Assembly: GCA_025141675.1 (NCBI GenBank)
Contig: CP081161.1
Location: 966,001 to 1,030,000 of the forward strand
Direction of reading: 5' to 3'
DNA length: 64,000 nt
Source: Rhodobacteraceae bacterium S2214
GTDB taxonomy: Bacteria; Pseudomonadota; Alphaproteobacteria; Rhodobacterales; Rhodobacteraceae
Below are positions 1 through 8,516 of the stretch, in pieces; the first letter of the stretch is position 1, and every line of letters starts with the position of its first letter. Under the pieces are notes generated by a model. It had not been told where the DNA came from. It saw only the letters and a program-made list of their open reading frames with translations, and did not search any database. A program made the position numbers and the translations under genes.

Positions 1-488
1 AGGAAATCGAGCGCCGAAGACGGGGCAACATCACGCCCGTCCGTGATCGCATGCAGCACAGTCGGAATACCCGCGTCGTCCAGTGCTTCGGCGGCCGCGA
101 TAATATGGGCGACGTGGCCATGCACACCACCATCCGACATCACGCCCATCAAATGGGCCGTGCCACCTGTGTCTTTCATCTTGGCAATAAACGCGACGAT
201 GGCGTCTTGGCTCGCAAAACTGCCGTCTTCAATCGACAGGTCAATCTGGCCCAAATCCATCGCAACAACGCGTCCCGCGCCGATGTTCGTGTGACCAACT
301 TCGGAATTACCCATCTGGCCGCTCGGCAAACCAGCATCAGGGCCATGCGTCAAAAGCTGGGCGTTCGGGCCCTGCATAATGCGGTCAAAATGCGGGGTAT
401 GCGCCAGCAACGGGGCGTTGCCCTCGGGATCGTCACGCAATCCCCAACCATCCAAAATACACAGTACAACAGGTTTCGGCGCAGTCAT
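1..488 (-). CDS. gpmI: 2,3-bisphosphoglycerate-independent phosphoglycerate mutase, N-terminal part
   Basis: Interconverts 3- and 2-phosphoglycerate in cytosolic glycolysis and gluconeogenesis, using two Mn ions and a phosphoserine. The reverse strand starts ATG at 488 (MTAPKPVVLCILDGWGLRDD) and stays open to the window edge, so about 162 N-terminal residues are seen and the C-terminal two thirds lie outside. The metal-binding Asp in ILDGWG and the catalytic Ser in the PSGQMGNSEVGHTNIGAGR segment are both present, which identifies the cofactor-independent family. It lies downstream of rlmH in the same direction, after a roughly 100-bp gap holding a GC-rich terminator-like repeat, so it may have its own promoter. 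Confidence 0.93.
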   Translation of the reverse strand, partial: MTAPKPVVLCILDGWGLRDDPEGNAPLLAHTPHFDRIMQGPNAQLLTHGPDAGLPSGQMGNSEVGHTNIGAGRVVAMDLGQIDLSIEDGSFASQDAIVAFIAKMKDTGGTAHLMGVMSDGGVHGHVAHIIAAAEALDDAGIPTVLHAITDGRDVAPSSALDF

Positions 489-566
489 CTCAAACTCCTT
501 CTGGGCTTACATCGCGTCTATCCGATCCATCACAAAAGGAAAACCGACGCGGGCTTCTTTTGGCTG

Positions 567-590
567 CAAATATCCCCGCCGGGGGCTCCC
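567..590 (-). repeat. GC-rich intergenic hairpin repeat, copy 1
   Basis: On the minus strand this reads GGGAGCCCCCGGCGGGGATA followed by TTTG. A near-identical segment lies at 20812-20833, and a shorter relative with the same ATATTTG tail at 19179-19213. All three sit just after minus-strand stop codons. A terminator or processing element after rlmH is the likely role. The T-run is weak. Confidence 0.4.
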
Positions 591-1061
591 TCAGGCGCGG
601 TGATACGGGCCATTCGATAGGATCGATGCGGCACGATACAATTGTTCGGCCAACATCACGCGGACCAGCATGTGGGGCCAGACCATTTTGCCAAAACTCA
701 AGGACGCATCAGCACGGGCACGTAGGCTTGGATCAATCCCATCGGCCCCGCCAATCACAAACGTCAGATCGCTGCGGCCCTGATCACGCCATTGCCCCAA
801 ACGTTTCGCAAAAGCAGGGGATGACATGACATCGCCGCGTTCATCCATTGTGCAGATCAATGATCCGGTCGGAATGGCACGTTCGAGCAAAGCAGCCTCT
901 GCAGGCATCCCGCCGCCTTTCTTATCCTCGACCTCGATCAGTTTCGCAGGGCCAAGCGCGAGGGCGCGACCCGTGCGGTCAAACCGGGTCAGGTAATCGT
1001 CGTAAAGGTCGCGCTCGGGCCCCTTTCGCAAGCGGCCCACAGCGCAGATATGAACGCGCAT
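591..1061 (-). CDS. rlmH: 23S rRNA (pseudouridine-1915 N3)-methyltransferase RlmH
   Basis: SAM-dependent SPOUT methyltransferase that N3-methylates the pseudouridine at position 1915 (E. coli numbering) in helix 69 of 23S rRNA on assembled 70S ribosomes. The 156-aa length matches the family (about 155 aa). The C-terminal knot motif VIGGADG and the following Leu/Phe-rich segment that binds SAM are present. The start ATG overlaps the stop of rsfS by one base (TGATG), so the two are translationally coupled. Pairing of rsfS and rlmH is common in bacteria and fits a shared role at the large ribosomal subunit. Confidence 0.95.
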   Translation of the reverse strand: MRVHICAVGRLRKGPERDLYDDYLTRFDRTGRALALGPAKLIEVEDKKGGGMPAEAALLERAIPTGSLICTMDERGDVMSSPAFAKRLGQWRDQGRSDLTFVIGGADGIDPSLRARADASLSFGKMVWPHMLVRVMLAEQLYRAASILSNGPYHRA

Positions 1062-1435
1062 CAGTCGATTGCCGCAGGCGCCTCAACAGGGCCGGAACCC
1101 GGTGTCCACATTTTTTCCAACTGATAGAACTCGCGGACTTCAGGGCGGAAAATATGAACGATGACGTCGCCTGTATCGATCAAGACCCAGTCGCCTGTGT
1201 CTTTGCCTTCGATCTTCGACAGAACGCCAAATTCGGCCTTCAGTTTGTCCGCCAGCTTTTCGGACATGGCAGACACCTGACGGGTGGACCGACCTGATGC
1301 GATGACCATGTAGTCACCCATCTCGGATTTGCCGCGCAGGTTGATCTGCACAACATCTTCACCTTTGTCGTCATCAAGTGATTTCAGGATCGCCGCGAGA
1401 AGCGTTTCGCTGTCAGCGGTTTGGACGCCGGTCAT
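1061..1435 (-). CDS. rsfS: ribosome silencing factor RsfS
   Basis: RsfS (Iojap/DUF143 family) binds ribosomal protein L14 on the 50S subunit and blocks joining with 30S when nutrients are low. The 124-aa product shows the family core: a conserved GKSEMGDYMVIASGRSTRQV stretch, then KIEGKDTGDWVLIDTGDVIV and the C-terminal VREFYQLEKMW segment. It is the first gene of the rsfS-rlmH pair. The ATG at 1435 gives the usual length. No function beyond the family is implied. Confidence 0.94.
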   Translation of the reverse strand: MTGVQTADSETLLAAILKSLDDDKGEDVVQINLRGKSEMGDYMVIASGRSTRQVSAMSEKLADKLKAEFGVLSKIEGKDTGDWVLIDTGDVIVHIFRPEVREFYQLEKMWTPGSGPVEAPAAID

Positions 1436-1522
1436 TGTGACCGCTCCACGAATGGCTGCATCTGCAACCGATGGGGATAAAGACAGAACATTGTCCTCCG
1501 TCGCGCGCCGTCAAAAGGGAAG

Positions 1523-1557
1523 AATGGGAGGCTCGGCGCGGTTGCCTAACTCCCATT
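1523..1557 (-). terminator. possible terminator after the 1596-2162 lipoprotein gene
   Basis: An 8-bp perfect stem AATGGGAG/CTCCCATT encloses a GC-rich loop. It starts about 40 bases past the stop of the minus-strand lipoprotein gene. The minus-strand sequence after the stem has only a short TTTT, so efficiency is uncertain. Confidence 0.35.
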
Positions 1558-1595
1558 TATCAACCCAATCAGCCTTTTTCAACCAACCCATTCGG

Positions 1596-2162
1596 TTATT
1601 CGCAACGGGCCGCCGTCGGGTTTTGTGCATCATCATCAAGACCTTCGACGGCCTCAATGGCGTCCATGACACGTGCATTGCGTATTAAAGGCATGAAACC
1701 GCCATCGACCTGCGTGCGAATCGATACAGAAAACGTGGCGTCGTCGGCAGGACCATCGCCCACGGAACAGGCAACAACAGAAACACCGAAACCGCCCGAT
1801 GATGCGTCAGGATCATTGGCTTCCCATGTGCGCGCCTTGGCTTGAAAGGCCCGAACCATGTCCAGATCACGCGGATTGATGCGGAATAGAATGCGTCCAT
1901 CGGCAGACTGGCGGCGCTGCAAAACATAGGTTTCATTAACGTCTTCACCAAGCACCGTATGGGACATGAACAGATTGATCGTCGCGCCATCCGGCGCGAT
2001 ATCACCGCCTTCAGGCATATCAACGGCGACTTCAAAACCGGCAGGATCGGCGGTGAGAGGGGACGTGGCGTTCAGCGCTGCAACTGTGGACAAAACCACG
2101 GTCCCACAGCCTTGCAGTGCAAAACCAAACGCAATGAATAGGGTGAGTATGATCGACTTCAT
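1596..2162 (-). CDS. hypothetical lipoprotein
   Basis: A 188-aa product of unrecognised family. Residues 1-19 form a lipoprotein signal peptide (MKSIILTLFIAFGFALQGCG) with lipobox LQGC, so Cys19 should be lipidated and the mature protein anchored in the cell envelope. The remaining residues look like a soluble, mildly acidic, mostly beta domain with no motif I can name. The RBS GGAGA lies just before the ATG. It is a single gene, divergent from the DUF2975 gene at 2233 and followed by a hairpin at 1523-1557. Confidence 0.75.
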   Translation of the reverse strand: MKSIILTLFIAFGFALQGCGTVVLSTVAALNATSPLTADPAGFEVAVDMPEGGDIAPDGATINLFMSHTVLGEDVNETYVLQRRQSADGRILFRINPRDLDMVRAFQAKARTWEANDPDASSGGFGVSVVACSVGDGPADDATFSVSIRTQVDGGFMPLIRNARVMDAIEAVEGLDDDAQNPTAARCE

Positions 2163-2232
2163 GAGAATCTCCTTTGACAGATATATTTTATTGTTTTACG
2201 ATAAATTATAGAAATGAAAAGAGGATTCTGAA

Positions 2233-2766
2233 ATGCAAGTTGATCGTGTGCGACGCCTCGCGGGACCGCTCTATATCGCGACAATCGTCGTGATGGCGTT
2301 TGTCGTCATTGGAACCATCGCAGGACTGATCCTGACCTTTCCGACCGCTGAAACCTTGCAGCAAAAGTTTCCGGCATTTGCGGTCACCCCCGACATCCCC
2401 AATCATCTGATCTGGCTGTCGATGCTCGCGGGGCTGTTGTCGCTGGCGGTTTGGGTCTGGACGCTCGATCAAATGCGACGCCTGTTCGGGTGCTACAAAA
2501 GGGGGGCTGTGCTGACGGATCAATCCGCAGGCTTTATCCAGCGGATTGGCGTTGGTTTTATGGGGGTCGCATTGATTGAAATGATATTGATCCCCGTGCA
2601 ATCGGTCATTCTTACATGGGCAAATCCGGCCGGAGAACGCGCAATTTCTGTTGGGCTCAACAGCGACATGCTTGGTTTTTTGATTGCAGCAGGCTTGATG
2701 ACCGTCATCGGTTGGGCCATGCGCGAAGCCGCAAGTGCAGCAGCTGAAAACAAGGCATTCGTCTAA
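2233..2766 (+). CDS. DUF2975-type four-helix membrane protein
   Basis: A 177-aa integral membrane protein with about four hydrophobic helices (roughly residues 12-38, 55-78, 105-130 and 140-165). Size, topology and above all the immediately following small XRE regulator match the DUF2975 family, whose molecular function is unknown. The start is supported by AGAGGA seven bases upstream. Its stop overlaps the start of the HTH gene by one base (TAATG), so the pair is translationally coupled. The membrane protein may sense a signal and modulate the regulator; that is inference. Confidence 0.75.
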   Translation: MQVDRVRRLAGPLYIATIVVMAFVVIGTIAGLILTFPTAETLQQKFPAFAVTPDIPNHLIWLSMLAGLLSLAVWVWTLDQMRRLFGCYKRGAVLTDQSAGFIQRIGVGFMGVALIEMILIPVQSVILTWANPAGERAISVGLNSDMLGFLIAAGLMTVIGWAMREAASAAAENKAFV

Positions 2767-2984
2767 TGGAAATCATCGTCCGTCTTGATGTGATGCTGGC
2801 CATGCGCAAAATGAAATCGCGCGATCTGGCCGCGGAAATTGGGATCACCGAACAGAACCTGAGCCTTCTAAAATCTGGCAAAGTCAAAGGGATCAGGTTC
2901 GAAACGCTGGCAAAGATTTGCGCAGCACTTGATTGCCAACCGGGTGATTTGTTGGAGGCCGCGCCGTCCGACGGTGATGCTTAA
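2766..2984 (+). CDS. small XRE-family HTH regulator (YozG type)
   Basis: A 72-aa cytosolic protein that is essentially one helix-turn-helix domain: SRDLAAEIGITEQNLSLLKS forms the recognition unit and KVKGIRFETLAKICAALDCQ continues the five-helix fold. It belongs to the short regulators that accompany DUF2975 membrane proteins and probably autoregulates the pair. It is coupled to the upstream gene by a TAATG overlap. Its 3' end overlaps the convergent MscS gene by four bases. Confidence 0.85.
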   Translation: MEIIVRLDVMLAMRKMKSRDLAAEIGITEQNLSLLKSGKVKGIRFETLAKICAALDCQPGDLLEAAPSDGDA

Positions 2985-4366
2985 TCCAATGCAACGCTTG
3001 GCGGTTTTATCGGACCGCCTTCCAACACTTTAACCTCACGCTGCGGGAATGGGATCGAGATGCCGTTTTCCTCGAACGCGTCCCAAAGGGCGAGGTACAC
3101 ATTCCCCCGAATGTTGGTCAGGCCGCCCGTCGGGTCGGAAATCCAGAACCGCAGGATGTAGTCTACCGAACTGTCACCAAAACCGACGATGTGGCACACG
3201 GCAGGGCGAGTGGTCAGGACGCGATCGACACTTTTTGCAGCCTCAATCGCGATACGGCGTACTTCGCGCGGGTTGTCGTGGTAGGCGGTCCCGAAATAGA
3301 TATCGAGCCGGACAAAATCGTTTGAATGGGACCAGTTGACCACTTGGCCCGTGATCAAATCCTCGTTCGGGATCAAATACTCCTTCCCGTCGCGGGTGAC
3401 CACGGACACGTAGCGCGCGCCCAATGAATTGATCCAGCCGAACGTCGTGCCAAGGCTGATCACATCCCCCGGTTTCACCGATTTATCGAGCAGAATAATC
3501 ACGCCGGACACAAGGTTCGACACCACCTTTTGCAAACCAAAACCAAGACCCACACCAATCGCACCGGACAGGACCGCGAGGCCGGTCAGGTCGATGCCAA
3601 TCGCTTTGACGCCTGCGTAAAACGCGATGCCATAAAAACCGATCTGCAGCATCTTCACGATCAGAACTTGCATCGACGGGCTGATGTCTTCGTTCTGGCG
3701 AATTTTGTTTGATGTGGACGTGGTCAGTAGCCGCGCGACTGCGATCAACACGCTCAGGATGACGATCGCTTGGACGAGCAATAGCAGGGAAAACCGAACC
3801 GACCCCACGCTAAAGCCCGCGCTGTCCAAAAGCGTTTCGGCTTCACCAACGAGGTCCAAAATCTCTAAGGTCGCGTAAATCCACGCGCCGTAACGGACAA
3901 ATTTGCGCAGAAACGGGCTTTTGATCAGGCGGGTCACAAAAACGATGAAGAGCCAGGCAAATGCCAGCGTCGCAACAATGCTCAGCAGGTAACTGCGGCT
4001 TGGCCATGTCCATTCACGCAACGCAAATACGGTCAGCCACAAAAGCGCGACGTAGAAGATCGGGCGCAGCCGTTGATGGATGACAACAAGGATACGAATA
4101 CGCCATTTCGGCCAGTTTTCGCGGTTCGCCATCCATGTTCGGATATGCGGACCTAGAACGGCCCTAAGAACATGCGCAACCGCAAACAGGCCAATCGCAA
4201 TGGCGATCTGGTAAAGGTTCCAGGTGCGGAAAAGACTTTCGAAAAGCACCTCGGCGCGGACCAGCAAACTTTGCCCGACATCAATGATCTGATCGACCTC
4301 AAGATCGCGCGGTTCAGGGGACGCGCTTATGCCGTCAGATGGTCCGGTGTCTGTGTGGTCTGTCAT
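2981..4366 (-). CDS. MscS-family mechanosensitive ion channel
   Basis: A 461-aa inner-membrane channel predicted to open under membrane tension and release solutes on hypo-osmotic shock. Five to six hydrophobic helices occupy about residues 50-290. The pore-lining helix region is GLAVLSGAIGVGLGFGLQKV, the Gly/Ala-rich pattern typical of TM3, followed by the beta domain (KPGDVISLGTTFGWINSLGA) and the C-terminal alpha/beta domain. It is larger than E. coli MscS (286 aa), having extra N-terminal helices. No operon partner is evident. It converges on the XRE gene with a 4-bp overlap. Confidence 0.9.
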   Translation of the reverse strand: MTDHTDTGPSDGISASPEPRDLEVDQIIDVGQSLLVRAEVLFESLFRTWNLYQIAIAIGLFAVAHVLRAVLGPHIRTWMANRENWPKWRIRILVVIHQRLRPIFYVALLWLTVFALREWTWPSRSYLLSIVATLAFAWLFIVFVTRLIKSPFLRKFVRYGAWIYATLEILDLVGEAETLLDSAGFSVGSVRFSLLLLVQAIVILSVLIAVARLLTTSTSNKIRQNEDISPSMQVLIVKMLQIGFYGIAFYAGVKAIGIDLTGLAVLSGAIGVGLGFGLQKVVSNLVSGVIILLDKSVKPGDVISLGTTFGWINSLGARYVSVVTRDGKEYLIPNEDLITGQVVNWSHSNDFVRLDIYFGTAYHDNPREVRRIAIEAAKSVDRVLTTRPAVCHIVGFGDSSVDYILRFWISDPTGGLTNIRGNVYLALWDAFEENGISIPFPQREVKVLEGGPIKPPSVALD

Positions 4367-4502
4367 TGAACTTTCAAACTAAAACTTCGTGGAAGACTTG
4401 CACAGGTAGTCAGGTTGAGTAAACAGGTGCCCGCGCAACTTAACAATCTGTTGCAATTGCATTTTGAAATAATGCCAGCGTTTTCTGGCCGAGGGTAATC
4501 TA

Positions 4503-5879
4503 ATGGGTATTGAACTTCTTGTAGCGATGTTAGTGGGCGTCATGGCTTTGGTCGGTGTGGCTAGCGGAGGCGATGATAGCGATGACAGTGGCACGGCTGC
4601 GCCACTCACCGACGAAGAAAACACAGATGAATTGATCGAAAGCAACGACGACGTCGTGAGCGATGATGGCGGCGATCGTATTAGCGATGACGATATCGCT
4701 GAGGATGGTGTGGACGACGCTCCCCGCGACACCCTGGAAGGCACCGATGACGCGGATGAACTTTGGGGCGATGATCTGATTGGCGATATTTCGGGCGCAG
4801 ACGGCGATGATCTGATCGTCAGTTTTGGGGCGAACGGTGTGTTGTATGGCGGTGATGGGGACGATGTGGTTGCGCTTACATCTGGGGTAGGCACCTTGAC
4901 TGGTGGTACGGGCGCAGACGTATTCGTAGTGATGGGCGACGAAAACGACGACAATGATACGCAGGGCGTTATCACAGATTTCGACCCCGACGAAGATAAG
5001 CTACTGTTCACGTTCCAACAATCTACAGTGGCAAGTGGTGATGTGCAGGGCAACCCAACTACAGTCGTGTTGGAGCGTGAAGAGATCGAGACAGACAGTG
5101 GGATTGCAACGAAACTGACGTTCGGTCCCGCGGCCGGTTTTGACGACAGCACGCAAGGCATCGGCTTTGCGTCGGTGACTTTAGAGGGGGTCACGCTCGA
5201 TGCATTCTCTGAAACGAACGTCATTGTGGGGCGCGACAGCACACCTGACGACGATGGCGCGCAAGTCAACTTTATCGATGATTTGGCGACGGCCATGACA
5301 GATTACGATGACTTTGAAATCGGTACGGTTGAAGCTGATACGATTACCTCGTCATTTGGCGAAGACAGCACAGTTGAGGCCGCCGCCGTGTTCGGGCTTG
5401 GTGGCGACGACAGGCTAATTGGCGAAGCCTACGACGATGTCGATCTTTTCGGTGGTGATGGTGACGACTCGCTGTACGGCGGCCTTGGCACGGGTGATCT
5501 GTTTGGCGGTGACGGTGACGATCTTCTGTCGACTGAGACCACCGCGACGTTGACCGGTGGCGAAGGTGCAGATAGGTTCTCTGTCAGCCGCGATGAAGTA
5601 GAGACGGACACCCCCACAGTTATTACAGACTTTGATGTGAGCGAAGATACACTGTCGCTCAGCGCGGTTTTGTTTGGTCTTGTGAATGACCCTGAAGGCG
5701 GCATTGGCAGCGTTAGCTTGGAAGATGCTGTTCACGAAGGCGTATCGGGGGCATTGGTAAAGACCTTCGTCGAAGATCCCGAAGGTACAATTGGATACGG
5801 GCCGACTGTGTTCCTTGAGGGGGTAACCGCCGCTGATATTCCAGACGGAACATTTCGGTTTGACGCAATAGTTATCTAG
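4503..5879 (+). CDS. acidic RTX-repeat (haemolysin-type Ca-binding) protein
   Basis: A 458-aa, extremely acidic protein. An N-terminal hydrophobic helix (residues 3-21, LLVAMLVGVMALVGVAS) is followed by an Asp/Glu-rich linker and two homologous modules. Each module contains GGxGxDxxx nonapeptides (GGDGDDVVAL, GGDGDDSLYG, GGDGDDLLST) and closes with a GGxGADxFxV...VITDFDxxEDxL block. Such repeats form Ca-binding parallel beta rolls. The family is usually secreted by type I systems, but no transporter genes are adjacent and the N-terminal helix suggests membrane anchoring or a signal peptide. The cargo or enzymatic role is unknown. A hairpin terminator follows at 5907. Confidence 0.8.
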   Translation: MGIELLVAMLVGVMALVGVASGGDDSDDSGTAAPLTDEENTDELIESNDDVVSDDGGDRISDDDIAEDGVDDAPRDTLEGTDDADELWGDDLIGDISGADGDDLIVSFGANGVLYGGDGDDVVALTSGVGTLTGGTGADVFVVMGDENDDNDTQGVITDFDPDEDKLLFTFQQSTVASGDVQGNPTTVVLEREEIETDSGIATKLTFGPAAGFDDSTQGIGFASVTLEGVTLDAFSETNVIVGRDSTPDDDGAQVNFIDDLATAMTDYDDFEIGTVEADTITSSFGEDSTVEAAAVFGLGGDDRLIGEAYDDVDLFGGDGDDSLYGGLGTGDLFGGDGDDLLSTETTATLTGGEGADRFSVSRDEVETDTPTVITDFDVSEDTLSLSAVLFGLVNDPEGGIGSVSLEDAVHEGVSGALVKTFVEDPEGTIGYGPTVFLEGVTAADIPDGTFRFDAIVI

Positions 5880-5906
5880 TCGATCGTTGCGCTAAAATCC
5901 TGATTG

Positions 5907-5946
5907 GAAGCCTCGGTTGCGTAAGCGACCGCGGCTTCTTCCCCTT
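5907..5946 (+). terminator. terminator after the RTX-like gene
   Basis: The GAAGCC/GGCTTC arms, with a further CGGT/ACCG pairing, form a hairpin 28 bases after the stop codon, followed by the pyrimidine-rich TTCCCCTT. Confidence 0.55.
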
Positions 5947-6130
5947 GCGAGCAAGGCCAATGCGGTATATCTGCTACTGCATGAAACAGAATTTCGACAT
6001 GGATGATCGCGCACGACTGCCTTGGCGGTTCTATAGCGCTGCATGCACATTGCTATCCATGGGCTGACCAGCCCTTCGTTTCCGCTCGCCCACCTACATC
6101 ATCACCACCAAACCACGGGAGAGGACCAAC

Positions 6131-7537
6131 ATGTCCCCCAAAACGCTTTATGATAAAATCTGGGATGCGCACGTCGCGCATGAAGCAGAGGACGGCACTT
6201 GTCTGCTGTATATCGACCGTCACCTCGTCCACGAAGTGACATCACCGCAAGCCTTTGAAGGCCTGCGCATGGCGGGCCGCAAGGTACGTCGTCCGGATCA
6301 GACAATTGCTGTGCCGGATCACAACGTACCAACAACGCTGGACCGCGCGAACGCGGCCACAATGACCGAAGACAGCCGTATTCAGGTAGAGGCTTTGGAC
6401 AAAAACGCCAAAGACTTTGGCCTGCACTACTACCCCGTGTCCGACGTCCGTCAGGGTGTTGTGCACATCGTTGGCCCTGAACAGGGGTGGACGCTGCCGG
6501 GCATGACCGTTGTCTGCGGCGACAGCCACACGGCGACACACGGCGCGTTCGGTTCATTGGCGCACGGCATCGGGACATCCGAGGTTGAGCACGTTCTGGC
6601 GACGCAAACGCTGATCCAGAAGAAATCCAAGAACATGAAGGTCGAAATCACTGGCAAACTTGCGCCGGGTGTGACCGCGAAAGACGTAACCATGGCCGTG
6701 ATCGGCCAAACGGGTACGGCTGGTGGCACCGGCTACGTAATCGAATATTGCGGCTCTGCGATTGAAAGCCTGTCCATGGAAGGTCGCATGACCGTCTGTA
6801 ACATGGCGATCGAAGGCGGCGCACGCGCGGGCCTGATCGCACCGGACCAGACAACATTCGACTACTGCATGGGCCGTCCACACGCACCCAAAGGTGCGGA
6901 ATGGGAAGCGGCGCTGGCTTATTGGAAAACGCTCTTCACCGACGAAGGTGCCCATTTCGACAAGGTTCTGACGATCAAAGGTGAAGACATCGCACCGCTC
7001 GTCACTTGGGGCACATCACCAGAAGACGTCCTGCCGATCACATCTGTCGTGCCATCGCCCGACAGCTTTGAAGGCGGCAAAGTTGGCGCGGCTCAGCGGT
7101 CCATCGACTATATGGGTCTTGAGGCTGGCCAGAAATTGTCCGACATCGAAATCGACACTGTGTTCATCGGGTCTTGCACCAACGGGCGGATCGAAGATTT
7201 CCGCGCTGCGGCTGAAATCCTGAAGGGCAAAAAGATCAAAGACGGAATGCGCGCCATGGTCGTGCCTGGTTCCGGTCTGGTCCGTGCGCAAGCCGAGGAA
7301 GAAGGCATCGCGCAAATCTTCAAGGACGCCGGTTTCGAATGGCGCCTTGCGGGCTGTTCCATGTGTCTTGCGATGAACCCTGATCAGTTGAAGCCGGGCG
7401 AACGCTGTGCGGCGACATCCAACCGTAACTTCGAAGGCCGTCAGGGCCGGGGCGGTCGGACGCATTTGATGTCACCAGCAATGGCGGCAGCAGCAGCGAT
7501 CACAGGCAAGCTGACTGATGTTCGGGACTTGATGTAA
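6131..7537 (+). CDS. leuC: 3-isopropylmalate dehydratase large subunit
   Basis: With LeuD it isomerises 2-isopropylmalate to 3-isopropylmalate in leucine synthesis. The 468-aa aconitase-fold protein carries the [4Fe-4S] cysteines in [11 protein letters not shown] and in [10 protein letters not shown], and the substrate-site segment [23 protein letters not shown] lies 6-10 bases before the ATG and fixes the start. It heads a transcription unit in which three small exported-protein genes (7541-8977) precede leuD, an unusual break between two subunits that are normally adjacent or fused. Confidence 0.97.
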   Translation: MSPKTLYDKIWDAHVAHEAEDGTCLLYIDRHLVHEVTSPQAFEGLRMAGRKVRRPDQTIAVPDHNVPTTLDRANAATMTEDSRIQVEALDKNAKDFGLHYYPVSDVRQGVVHIVGPEQGWTLPGMTVVCGDSHTATHGAFGSLAHGIGTSEVEHVLATQTLIQKKSKNMKVEITGKLAPGVTAKDVTMAVIGQTGTAGGTGYVIEYCGSAIESLSMEGRMTVCNMAIEGGARAGLIAPDQTTFDYCMGRPHAPKGAEWEAALAYWKTLFTDEGAHFDKVLTIKGEDIAPLVTWGTSPEDVLPITSVVPSPDSFEGGKVGAAQRSIDYMGLEAGQKLSDIEIDTVFIGSCTNGRIEDFRAAAEILKGKKIKDGMRAMVVPGSGLVRAQAEEEGIAQIFKDAGFEWRLAGCSMCLAMNPDQLKPGERCAATSNRNFEGRQGRGGRTHLMSPAMAAAAAITGKLTDVRDLM

Positions 7538-7540
7538 GCC

Positions 7541-8059
7541 ATGCAAATGAAAAGACGGGGCTTTCTGACAATGTTTGGTGCTGCAATCGCAGCGCCCGCA
7601 TTGCCTATGGCCGCACCTGCACCGGCAGCGGCGGCGTATAGCCGTTACATGTATGGGCTGGCCGTCTTTCATGCGCGGACTCGTGCACATGTCAGTGCGC
7701 GGGGGCTTGCCTCAGGATTGAAGGTATCGACAGCGCAGGCTGAAGCGATGATTGCTGAAATGACGACCAACGGATTGGTGAAATCGGTTGGCTTCTCGGG
7801 CGGAAACGTGCGGGCGGTTAGCAATATCTTAAAGCCGGATGCGTGGGGGCTGGACAAGGCAGCACGTACAGCGCGGTCCACGGCACGCAAAGCCAAACAG
7901 GCGGCGCGTGCGATGGAACTGGAACCCGACCTATCGCCATTGACGGTGCATCTGCACAAGATCTGTCGCAAAGCGGGTTACGCAGTGCACGGGTTGTGCA
8001 CGCCTTGTGCACGCAATTCACAGGCCGATTTCGGGAGGATCACCTATGCAACGACGTAG
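7541..8059 (+). CDS. Tat-type exported winged-helix-like protein, paralog 1 of 3
   Basis: A 172-aa protein starting three bases after the leuC stop. It may begin at 7541 or at the second ATG (7547), giving MKRRGFLTMFGAAIAAPALP, a twin-arginine-like signal ending near the Ala-rich stretch at residues 25-33. Residues about 35-98 (YSRYMYGLAVFHARTRAHVS, then ARGLASGLKVSTAQAEAMIA) look like a three-helix winged-helix DNA-binding-type fold. A Lys/Arg/Ala-rich helix and a Cys-containing tail (KICRKAGYAVHGLCTPCA) follow. The two downstream genes share the signal, the GL...QAEAMI core and the SS/SN-I wing end. I do not recognise a named family. It overlaps the next gene by 14 bases. Confidence 0.75.
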   Translation: MQMKRRGFLTMFGAAIAAPALPMAAPAPAAAAYSRYMYGLAVFHARTRAHVSARGLASGLKVSTAQAEAMIAEMTTNGLVKSVGFSGGNVRAVSNILKPDAWGLDKAARTARSTARKAKQAARAMELEPDLSPLTVHLHKICRKAGYAVHGLCTPCARNSQADFGRITYATT

Positions 8060-8516
8060 CTTTCTGCGGATGATTGGGGCGGCTGTTGCGGCCCCCATGA
8101 TACCGACTGTCGGGGCTGCTGGTGGTGTTTCCCGTTCGGCTTATGACCTCGCGATATTGCATGCGAAAAAGTTCCCGTTGGTCAGTGTGGGTGGTTTGTC
8201 CAAACGCATCGGGATCGGCAAACCACAGGCTGAAGCGATCATCGAAAAGATGTCGTCTGAAGGTCTGCTTGGTGCGCTGAACCCAACACGGCCCGGTACT
8301 GTCAAAGCGTCGAGCAGGATTTTCGTGAACCCCAACGCGGGTCTCGCGAAAGCCTATGAACGACGTCAGGCCAGATCGGCAAAAGCAAAGTATGATCAGC
8401 AGACGACGCGGCCATCGCAGCCTCGGGTCTCTGACATGTTTTCGCATTTGCACCAGCTGTGTAAGGCCAACGGCATGGACCTCTCGCCCCGTTGTTTCAG
8501 TGGGGTGCACGCATGA
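8046..8516 (+). CDS. Tat-type exported winged-helix-like protein, paralog 2 of 3
   Basis: A 156-aa paralog of the preceding product. MQRRSFLRMIGAAVAAPMIP gives a twin-arginine motif (QRRSFL) and a hydrophobic region. The central part (AYDLAILHAKK, then SVGGLSKRIGIGKPQAEAII and EKMSSEGLLG) reads as helix, helix-turn-helix and wing, ending in KASSRIF. The tail HLHQLCKANGMDLSPRC parallels the HLHKIC...C tail of paralog 1. GGGAGGATCACCT precedes the ATG at 8046, a good RBS lying inside the end of paralog 1. The stop overlaps paralog 3 as ATGA, so all three are translationally linked. Confidence 0.75.
   Translation: MQRRSFLRMIGAAVAAPMIPTVGAAGGVSRSAYDLAILHAKKFPLVSVGGLSKRIGIGKPQAEAIIEKMSSEGLLGALNPTRPGTVKASSRIFVNPNAGLAKAYERRQARSAKAKYDQQTTRPSQPRVSDMFSHLHQLCKANGMDLSPRCFSGVHA

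Noticed and set aside
4379..5296. A 305-codon Ser/Pro-rich reading frame on the minus strand
   Set aside because: It is antisense to the RTX-repeat gene. Its Ser/Thr/Pro composition is what GGDGDD-type codons give in reverse, and it has no recognisable domain.
5981..6067. A 28-codon ORF upstream of leuC as a possible leucine leader peptide
   Set aside because: It has no leucine run and no terminator/antiterminator pair follows, so attenuation is not supported.
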